This document shows positions 6,569 through 11,229 of a stretch of 11,229 bases of DNA, piece by piece. The translations under genes were made by a program, and so were the position numbers. How positions within the stretch are numbered: position 1 is the stretch's first letter; each line of letters starts with the position of its first letter. Origin of the DNA: an uncultured Sphingomonadales bacterium (GTDB lineage Bacteria > Pseudomonadota > Alphaproteobacteria > Sphingomonadales > Sphingomonadaceae); assembly GCA_903911985.1 (NCBI GenBank), contig CAIWFP010000323.1, forward strand, positions 1 to 11,229, in the 5' to 3' direction. The notes under the pieces were generated by a model that searched no databases, had not been told where the DNA came from, and worked only from the letters and a program-made list of their open reading frames with translations.

Positions 6569-7117
6569 TCAGACCGGATCGCGGCGCAGAATTAGCTCGT
6601 CATCGTGCCAGTCCCCCACCGGGAACTGATATCCGCCCACCTGCGCAAAGCCCAGTTTGTGATAAAACGCCCGCGCCGAATGATTGCCCGACCATACACC
6701 CAGCCAAATGCGCGCGGCATCACCGTTGATGTAGCTAAAAGCGCGGTCCATCAATGCCTTGCCCATGCCAGCCGCCTGCGCCTCCCGCCGCAGATAAAGC
6801 TGATAAATCTCCATCTCGCCCGGGCGAACATCGCCATGGGGCAGCTTGCAAGGGCCGATATGGGCATAGGCCAAAAGCCGCCCCCCTTCCCCCGCACCGG
6901 CATCCACAACCCATGTGCGGTGGGTCCGGTCGGCCAGTTCCGCACTCACCTTGGCGAGGCTGTAGCTCTGCTCCTCGAAAATCGCCAAATCGCGCGGGGG
7001 ATAGGGAACGCCGAAGCCCTCCAGAAAAGTCTCGCGAAAGGTCGTCAGCTTCAATTCGGCCAGCGCCGGGGCGTCGGCCACAGTGGCCTCGCGGATGGTA
7101 AAAGTGGCAAGCGACAT
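6569..7117 (-). CDS. GNAT N-acetyltransferase, PaiA-like
   Basis: A 182-residue acyl-CoA-dependent N-acetyltransferase. The acetyl-CoA pyrophosphate loop is clear as Q114-A-A-G117-M-G119-K within LYLRREAQAAGMGKALMD. The C-terminal IWLGVWSGNHSARAFYHKLGF followed by GGYQFPVGDWHDDELIL matches the PaiA subgroup, whose Bacillus member acetylates spermidine and other polyamines; the substrate here is inferred. No signal or membrane segment. The start is taken at 7117 because MSLATFTIREAT is where the GNAT fold begins. The frame stays open further upstream, but that part overlaps the phosphatase gene in antisense and has no family match. The ribosome binding site is weak (GGTG). It is divergent from the phosphatase and convergent with ggt. 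Confidence 0.9.
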   Translation of the reverse strand: MSLATFTIREATVADAPALAELKLTTFRETFLEGFGVPYPPRDLAIFEEQSYSLAKVSAELADRTHRTWVVDAGAGEGGRLLAYAHIGPCKLPHGDVRPGEMEIYQLYLRREAQAAGMGKALMDRAFSYINGDAARIWLGVWSGNHSARAFYHKLGFAQVGGYQFPVGDWHDDELILRRDPV

Positions 7118-7142
7118 GGGCACCGATGAATATGCGATAGGG

Positions 7143-7196
7143 CCCGCCACCATGCAATCGCCAGCCTCGCGAGGCAAGTGGTGGAGGCGAGGCGGG
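7143..7196. repeat. Cluster of overlapping dyads in the GNAT/phosphatase gap
   Basis: The 242-bp divergent gap (7118-7359) contains a perfect 12-bp palindrome, gcctcgcgaggc (7164-7175). The flanking arms ccacca (7147-7152) and tggtgg (7179-7184) pair around it. An outer pair, cccgcc (7143-7148) and ggcggg (7191-7196), is an alternative, as is gcctcgc (7164-7170) with gcgaggc (7187-7193). These could form a control site for the GNAT promoter or an RNA leader. No -35/-10 pair here is good enough to annotate, and I see nothing else in the gap. Confidence 0.4.
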
Positions 7197-7359
7197 TCAC
7201 ACGCCGGTAAACTTTCCATGCCACCCACCACGATCTGGCCGCACAGATCCACCCGACCATTGGCAAGGCCGATGCCGCGCCATACCATTGGAACAATTTT
7301 GGCCGCCATTGCCGATTCCACCCGCAACAGGCGCGGGGAAGCAAGCCGGGAGACATAGC

Positions 7360-8283
7360 TTGAAGCAGACAGCCAGCCGGCTCCGCACCATCTGGGCCCT
7401 TGCCGGATCACCGCTCTCGCTGGCGCTTGTCGCCGCGCTGCTGCCGGGCCAGACTCTGGCCGACACACAGCCTGCGGCCACCCTGTCGAGCGCGGCCATC
7501 GCGGCGGCACCGGCGCCACACCTGCGGGTGCTGCCGCTGCAGGGCGGGCGCAATTTCCGCGATCTGGGCGGCTATCGGACGATCGATGGGCGCCATGTCA
7601 AATGGGGCCTGCTGTTCCGCTCGGGCTCGATGCATGGGCTGACCCCGGCCGACTACGCCTATCTGGAAGGCCGGGGCATTCGCGTGGTCTGCGATTTGCG
7701 CAGCACCACCGAGCGCAACAACGAGCCGGTCAACTGGCCCGCCGACCATGCCCCTGCCGTTCTGACCGACGACTACCTGCTGGCGGATTCGGGCGCGATG
7801 CCGAAGGGCGACATGCGGCATTGGAATGCGCGACAGTCCAACGCCGCCATGGCCGCGACCTACCCGCAGATCCTCAAATATTTCGCCGGGCAATATCGCC
7901 GCATGTTTGCCGAGCTGCTGGCCGGTCACGCCCCGCTGGCGGTGAACTGCAGCGCGGGCAAGGATCGCACGGGCGTGGCCTCGGCGCTGCTGCTCACCGC
8001 ACTGGGCGTGCCGCGCAAAACGGTGATCGCGGATTATGAACTGACCAACAGGACCCTCGATTCGTCGGCGTTCCTGAAAGGGACAAGTGCGTCCGCGATG
8101 ATGCTTTCCAGCCTTCCCGCCCCGGCATTGCACGCCATCCTGTCCGCCGATCGCGGCAATATAGCGGCGGCGCTGGCAGTGGTGGACGCGCATCCGGGCG
8201 GCGCGGATGGCTATTTTCGCGACGAGATGAACCTTTCGCGCGACGATCTCCGGCGGCTGCGCGCACTCTACCTCGAGCGGTAG
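7360..8283 (+). CDS. Exported tyrosine phosphatase-like protein (CX5R)
   Basis: A 307-residue protein with an N-terminal signal peptide (MKQTASRLRTIW..., hydrophobic stretch to about residue 30, probable cut after QTLA) and a phosphatase domain of the Y_phosphatase3 type. The early signature is NFRDLGGYRTIDGRHVKWGL then LFRSGSMHGLTPAD; the P-loop is C197-SAGKD-R203-TG with the following helix VASALLLTALGV. Members dephosphorylate phosphotyrosine or phosphoinositide-like substrates; here it would act outside the cytoplasm. TTG 7360 is chosen because GGGAG (7348-7352) lies 7 nt upstream and the signal peptide then begins correctly; an upstream TTG at 7288 would bury the signal peptide. It is transcribed alone, divergent from the GNAT gene. 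Confidence 0.9.
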   Translation: MKQTASRLRTIWALAGSPLSLALVAALLPGQTLADTQPAATLSSAAIAAAPAPHLRVLPLQGGRNFRDLGGYRTIDGRHVKWGLLFRSGSMHGLTPADYAYLEGRGIRVVCDLRSTTERNNEPVNWPADHAPAVLTDDYLLADSGAMPKGDMRHWNARQSNAAMAATYPQILKYFAGQYRRMFAELLAGHAPLAVNCSAGKDRTGVASALLLTALGVPRKTVIADYELTNRTLDSSAFLKGTSASAMMLSSLPAPALHAILSADRGNIAAALAVVDAHPGGADGYFRDEMNLSRDDLRRLRALYLER

Positions 8284-8329
8284 AATACCCCGCGCCCATT
8301 GCCCAAAATCGGCCTGACTAGGGGTATTC
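8283..8329. repeat. 9-bp inverted repeat at the phosphatase stop
   Basis: gaatacccc (8283-8291, beginning in the TAG stop codon) and ggggtattc (8321-8329) are exact reverse complements with a 29-nt spacer. The right arm can alternatively fold locally as ggggtattcccc (8321-8332). No U-tract follows, so a Rho-independent terminator is only weakly supported; the spacing would also suit a transcription-factor site. Confidence 0.4.
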
Positions 8330-8353
8330 CCCGGGCAGGCTTTCAATCAGAAC

Positions 8354-8363
8354 TTTCGCGAAA
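8354..8363. promoter_or_regulatory. Palindrome tttcgcgaaa, possible operator
   Basis: A perfect 10-bp palindrome lies about 210 bp before the GGDEF gene and 25 bp before the possible small ORF. Its AT-flanked symmetric form in GC-rich DNA suggests a dimeric regulator site, but no matching -35/-10 pair is convincing. Confidence 0.25.
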
Positions 8364-8387
8364 CACCCTATTCCCGGACGGGGGCAG

Positions 8388-8567
8388 ATGACGGACGATA
8401 ATCCGCCATCCCCGCCGGCAACAGGAGCAGGTATCGTGGGCAACATCACACGCAAGGCCACAAATTCGCGCGACGGGGCGGACCGCCGGTCCGCGGCCCC
8501 GGCCACTTGCCCGCTATTCGCCTCCGCCACCCCGGCAAGCCTGCGCCCTATTGAAACTGAAGGCTGA
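8388..8567 (+). CDS. Possible 59-residue leader ORF before GGDEF gene
   Basis: ATG 8388 to TGA 8565-8567 encodes 59 residues (MTDDNPPSPPATGAGIVGN...), rich in Pro, Ala, Thr and Arg, with no recognisable domain. A G-rich stretch (8380-8385) precedes the start. The stop is 3 nt before the ATG of the diguanylate cyclase, an arrangement that would allow translational coupling. Against it, third-position GC is about 67% by my count, no higher than the local average and below the true genes here, and the sequence has low complexity. It contains a strong hairpin (7-bp stem 8478-8484 with 8488-8494). It may simply be a structured 5' leader. Confidence 0.3.
   Translation: MTDDNPPSPPATGAGIVGNITRKATNSRDGADRRSAAPATCPLFASATPASLRPIETEG
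8478..8494. repeat. GC-rich hairpin in the GGDEF leader
   Basis: gcggacc (8478-8484) pairs perfectly with ggtccgc (8488-8494) around a 3-nt loop. The stem can be lengthened by ggg (8475-8477) with ccc (8497-8499) across a GG bulge. It lies 76 bp before the cyclase start. No T-run follows, so attenuation or mRNA structure fits better than intrinsic termination. Confidence 0.4.
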
Positions 8568-8570
8568 GAG

Positions 8571-9698
8571 ATGACCGCTGAAATCAACACAAATTCCCAA
8601 GGCAAGGGCGCCCTTCGCCGCTGGCTGGGCCTTGGCCAGGCGACCGACGCGGCGGATGACTCCGGTGGCGAAGCCTCGGCCACCAGCCGCCTGTCGCTCG
8701 AAGATGAAGCGCAACGCGAGCTGCTGGAGCAGATCACGCTGTTCCTGCTCGAATACCGCCTGCGGGTGACGCCCGCCAATCTGCTGGCCGCCCATGCCGC
8801 CTTTTCCGGCACCAATACCCGGCTTGCCCGCAAGGTGGCGGTCAGGCGGGCCGATGGGGAACCGGTTACCCAGCAGTGGCTCGACGAGGTGACCGAGGCC
8901 GACGAAACCGACAACAAGGCCGAAGTGGAACGCCTGCTGGCCAAATTGCAAAGCGGCGTGGAAAGCTTCACCAGCACCACCCAGAAAGCGGCCAGCGCCA
9001 CCGGCGAATATCAGCAAGCCCTGACCAAGCAGGTGGCCGAGATCCGCCACGCGGACAGCGCCGATGCGGTCCTCTCCAGCTTTGCCGATATCGCCAAGGC
9101 CATGCTGGAGCGTACCGCCAAAATGGAGGAGGACATGCGCCGCGCCGAGCGCGAGGCCTCCACCCTGCGCAAGAGTCTCGCCAAGGCCCAGCGCGATGCG
9201 GCGGTGGACCATCTGACCGGTCTGCCCAACCGCCGCGCCTTCGAGGTCACGCTGGACCACCATTATCGCGAGGCACAGGCCGCCATCGAGCCGCTGACCA
9301 TCGCCTTTTGCGATATCGACCATTTCAAGCGCGTCAACGACACCCATGGCCACGAGACCGGCGACCGGGTGATACAGGCCGTGGGTCAGGCGCTGGCCCG
9401 CATCGGCAATGCCAATTGCCATGTCGCGCGACACGGCGGCGAGGAATTCGTCATGCTGTTCCGCAATGTCACCCGCAAGGACGCGCTGGAACAATTGGAT
9501 GCGGTGCGCCAACAGATGTCCGAACGCCGTTTCGTCAACCGCCAGACGGACGAGCCGATCGGATCGATCACCTTCTCGGGCGGAATTGCCGATGTCTTTG
9601 CCTATTCCACGCCAAGCGAGGCGCTGGAGGCGGCGGACAAGGCACTATACCGCGCCAAGCAGGAGGGGCGAAACCAGATCCTGCTGGCGGAAGACTGA
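8571..9698 (+). CDS. Diguanylate cyclase (GGDEF protein), cytoplasmic
   Basis: A 375-residue protein that should make cyclic di-GMP from two GTP. The C-terminal GGDEF domain begins at D213-HLTGLPNRR, carries metal-binding D248 in FCDIDHFKRVND and has an intact G289-G-E-E-F293 followed by VMLF; DKALYRAKQEGRN closes the domain. The five-residue-upstream inhibitory site is not RxxD but N-A-N-C, so feedback inhibition by product through that site is not expected. Residues 1-212 lack membrane segments and are largely helical. About 40-100 form a small conserved helical domain (LLEQITLFLLEYRLRVTPANLLAAH) and about 110-212 look like a coiled coil for dimerisation; I see no PAS, REC or GAF domain. 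GAAGG at 8559-8563 gives 7-nt spacing to ATG 8571. It converges with the glycosyltransferase gene. Confidence 0.94.
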   Translation: MTAEINTNSQGKGALRRWLGLGQATDAADDSGGEASATSRLSLEDEAQRELLEQITLFLLEYRLRVTPANLLAAHAAFSGTNTRLARKVAVRRADGEPVTQQWLDEVTEADETDNKAEVERLLAKLQSGVESFTSTTQKAASATGEYQQALTKQVAEIRHADSADAVLSSFADIAKAMLERTAKMEEDMRRAEREASTLRKSLAKAQRDAAVDHLTGLPNRRAFEVTLDHHYREAQAAIEPLTIAFCDIDHFKRVNDTHGHETGDRVIQAVGQALARIGNANCHVARHGGEEFVMLFRNVTRKDALEQLDAVRQQMSERRFVNRQTDEPIGSITFSGGIADVFAYSTPSEALEAADKALYRAKQEGRNQILLAED

Positions 9699-9719
9699 GC
9701 GGCGACGGGCAGGCGCCGG

Positions 9720-10862
9720 TCAGGCCGGCTCGGGCTCGGCTGGCGCTGTCTCCACCGCGGCGAGGATGGCGGAGAGGAACTGATCGGTCGCCCGCTCCCA
9801 CGAGAAACGCGCACCAAACTCCGCCGCCGCCTCGGCATCCACCAGCAGGGCGCTCTGGATGGCGACAGCCAGATCCTCGTTCACCGCACCCACGGGAACG
9901 GCACAGTCATTATCCGCCCCGCGTCCCTCTGCCCCCAGAATGTCGATGGGGCCGGCCACGGGAAATGCCGCCACCGGCAAGCCACAGGCCAGCGCCTCGA
10001 TCACCACCAGACCGAAGGTGTCGGTAAGGCTGGGAAAGACGAAGCAATCGGCGGAGCGATAGGCCGAGGCCAGCTGCTCGCCCGACATGGCACCCAGAAA
10101 ATGCGCGTCGGGATAGCGCTTTTTCATCTCGGCCAGCGCCGGACCATCGCCGACCACCACCTTGCTGCCCGGAACCCTGGCCTCCAGAAAGGCCTCGATA
10201 TTCTTTTCCGGCGCGACCCGGCCGACATTGAGCAGGATGGGACGCGGCAGATCGGCGATCTCCGGCAGGGTGGCGCCATCGGGCTTGAACAGCCAGCGGT
10301 CGATACCCCGGCTCCAGCGATGGGTATGGGCAATACCCTGCCCGGCCAGTTCGGCGGCAAGGCTGGGCGTGGCCACCATCACCGCGCGGGCGCCGCCATG
10401 AAAACGGCGCATGATCGGCCAGAAGCGTTCCGGCTTGATACCGGTGCGCACCGAGGCATATTCGGGAAAGCGGGTGTGGAACGCCGAGGTAAAGGGCACC
10501 TTGCGCGCCCGGCACCAGCCACGCGCGCTCCAGCCGATGGGGCCTTCGGTGGCGATATGCACGATATCGGGGGCAAAGCCATCGAGCATGCGCCGCGTGG
10601 AAAACCACGGGGCCATCGCCAGACGGATCTGGCTGTACCCGGGCATCGGCACGGTGAAAAACCGCTCGGGCGTAATCAGCTCCACCTCGATGCCGCGCCG
10701 GTCCAGTTCGGCAATGGTGGCCGACAGGGTGCGCACCACGCCGTTTACCTGCGGATACCAGGCATCGGTGACGATCGCGATCTTCATGCGGGCGGGCTCG
10801 CCGGACTGAACATCCTTGTGCCCGGCCTTGCTACCAAAGGGAAAGCGCACGGGGGCGTTCAT
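9720..10862 (-). CDS. GT4 glycosyltransferase, possible Agt-like glycolipid synthase
   Basis: A 380-residue GT-B fold enzyme. The N-terminal Rossmann half opens at residue 26 with MKIAIVTDAWYPQVNGVVRTL. The donor-binding half contains GRVAPEKN (R215, K220) and the nucleotide-sugar motif D281-TFGLVVI-E289, a D-variant of EX7E common in mannosyl- and glucosyl-type GT4 enzymes. ATG 10862 is preferred to M26 (10787) because it overlaps the upstream gene's stop as ATGA and has GGAG 8 nt upstream; residues 1-25 are then a non-conserved extension. Linkage to an LpxH/PlcP-like phosphoesterase matches the plcP-agt arrangement in which Agt makes glucosyl- or glucuronosyl-diacylglycerol. Sugar and acceptor are inferred; a mannosyltransferase role is an alternative. 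Confidence 0.9.
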   Translation of the reverse strand: MNAPVRFPFGSKAGHKDVQSGEPARMKIAIVTDAWYPQVNGVVRTLSATIAELDRRGIEVELITPERFFTVPMPGYSQIRLAMAPWFSTRRMLDGFAPDIVHIATEGPIGWSARGWCRARKVPFTSAFHTRFPEYASVRTGIKPERFWPIMRRFHGGARAVMVATPSLAAELAGQGIAHTHRWSRGIDRWLFKPDGATLPEIADLPRPILLNVGRVAPEKNIEAFLEARVPGSKVVVGDGPALAEMKKRYPDAHFLGAMSGEQLASAYRSADCFVFPSLTDTFGLVVIEALACGLPVAAFPVAGPIDILGAEGRGADNDCAVPVGAVNEDLAVAIQSALLVDAEAAAEFGARFSWERATDQFLSAILAAVETAPAEPEPA

Positions 10863-11229
10863 GCCACGGTCTCCGGATTGGCGGCGCCAGCGGTTTCGGC
10901 CCCGGCTTCAGCGGCTACGGCGGCGGCGTTAAGGGCCGCGGCGCGCACTTCGCCGGGCCAGTCGATGATGCTCATGGCGCCGTTGAAATCTTCCACCAGC
11001 GCGGTGCAGCTTTCCACCCAGTCGCCGTCGTTATAATAGGTAATATCGCCATATCGCCGGATTTCGGCGCTGTGGATATGGCCGCACACAATGCCATCGA
11101 GCCCACGCACCGCCGCCTCATGGGCGACGGCGTCCTCATACTGTCCGATTAATTGCACTGAGTTCTTCACGCGATTTTTCAGATATGCCGACAGCGACCA
11201 ATAGGGCAGCTTGAAGGCGCGGCGGATGA
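10859..11229 (-). CDS. LpxH/PlcP-like metallophosphoesterase, C-terminal part
   Basis: The coding frame runs off the right edge, so only the C-terminal 123 residues are visible, from IRRAFKLPYWSLSAYLKNRV to the TGA at 10859. The late metal-binding motif G-H-I-H-S-A-E and YYNDGDWVESCTALVE are typical of the COG2908 proteins commonly labelled UDP-2,3-diacylglucosamine diphosphatase. In rhizobia and marine bacteria a member of this family, PlcP, is a phospholipase C-like enzyme that removes phosphate headgroups under phosphate starvation. GTG 11170 is an internal codon, not the start, since homology continues upstream. The last 30 residues are an Ala/Glu-rich tail. Its stop overlaps the GT4 start by ATGA, so the two are translationally coupled. 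Confidence 0.88.
   Translation of the reverse strand, partial: IRRAFKLPYWSLSAYLKNRVKNSVQLIGQYEDAVAHEAAVRGLDGIVCGHIHSAEIRRYGDITYYNDGDWVESCTALVEDFNGAMSIIDWPGEVRAAALNAAAVAAEAGAETAGAANPETVA

Noticed and set aside
7096..7160. Sigma-70-like promoter for the GNAT gene (TTGCAT, 17 bp, CATATT on the minus strand)
   Set aside because: The -35 matches only 3 of 6 and the -10 4 of 6, and the implied start would leave almost no leader. It is within chance expectation.
7118..7519. N-terminal extension of the GNAT gene by 134 codons
   Set aside because: The GNAT fold begins at MSLATFTIREAT (7117). The extension has no family similarity and runs antisense into the phosphatase signal-peptide region.
7408..8346. 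312-codon minus-strand open frame opposite the phosphatase
   Set aside because: The plus strand encodes an intact CX5R phosphatase. The minus translation is repetitive His/Arg/Gly-rich with no domain.
9699..9729. Bidirectional terminator between the GGDEF and GT4 genes
   Set aside because: Only a 5-bp gccgg/ccggc pairing, reaching into the GT4 coding end, with no T-run on either side.
10101..11036. 311-codon plus-strand open frame opposite the GT4 gene
   Set aside because: It is a shadow of two recognisable minus-strand genes joined by an ATGA overlap.
1..11229. CRISPR arrays, tRNA or rRNA genes, insertion sequences
   Set aside because: I saw no repeated spacer pattern, tRNA-like acceptor or TPsiC sequence, rRNA-like segment, transposase motifs or terminal inverted repeats anywhere in the window.

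Overview
The window looks like chromosomal DNA of a GC-rich (mid-60s percent by eye) alphaproteobacterium, most likely Sphingomonadales (Novosphingobium/Sphingobium type). The reasons are the DUF1476/ATPase-zeta gene, which is an alphaproteobacterial family, its linkage to BolA and a CGFS glutaredoxin, the alphaproteobacterial LpxH/PlcP-like phosphoesterase with its GT4 partner, and the split leuC/leuD isopropylmalate isomerase. The taxon is inferred from gene families; no rRNA or tRNA is present to confirm it.

Layout. Positions 1-304 have clearly lower GC (about 51% by my count over 62-304). They hold a possible C-terminal tail of an upstream gene and a small unrecognised gene. At about 305 the composition changes to the GC-rich core. 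Next, on the + strand, come leuC, a 70-residue single-TM protein and leuD, tightly packed as one operon for leucine biosynthesis. After a 177-bp gap with a perfect 11-bp hairpin and an 18-bp tandem repeat come a zeta-type F1-ATPase inhibitor, a BolA-family protein and a monothiol CGFS glutaredoxin (respiratory energy control plus Fe-S/iron sensing). A NUDT19-like NUDIX hydrolase and a periplasmic gamma-glutamyltransferase follow, still on the + strand.

From 6569 a minus-strand PaiA-like GNAT acetyltransferase faces the gamma-glutamyltransferase tail to tail. It is divergent, across a 242-bp gap rich in dyads, from an exported CX5R tyrosine-phosphatase-like protein that starts at TTG. A 287-bp gap then holds inverted repeats and a possible 59-codon ORF ending 3 nt before a soluble GGDEF diguanylate cyclase that has an intact GGEEF but no RxxD inhibitory site.

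The right end is on the minus strand: a metallophosphoesterase (5' part outside the window) overlaps a GT4 glycosyltransferase by ATGA. This pair resembles the PlcP-Agt phosphate-stress lipid-remodelling module, although the phosphoesterase is of the kind usually labelled UDP-2,3-diacylglucosamine diphosphatase.

Most of the window is ordinary core genome. I found no mobile element, CRISPR array, tRNA or rRNA, and no clear novel multi-gene system. The best leads are the leuC/leuD-embedded membrane peptide, the repeat/hairpin ahead of the zeta-BolA-Grx cluster, the PlcP/Agt-like pair and the low-GC left edge.
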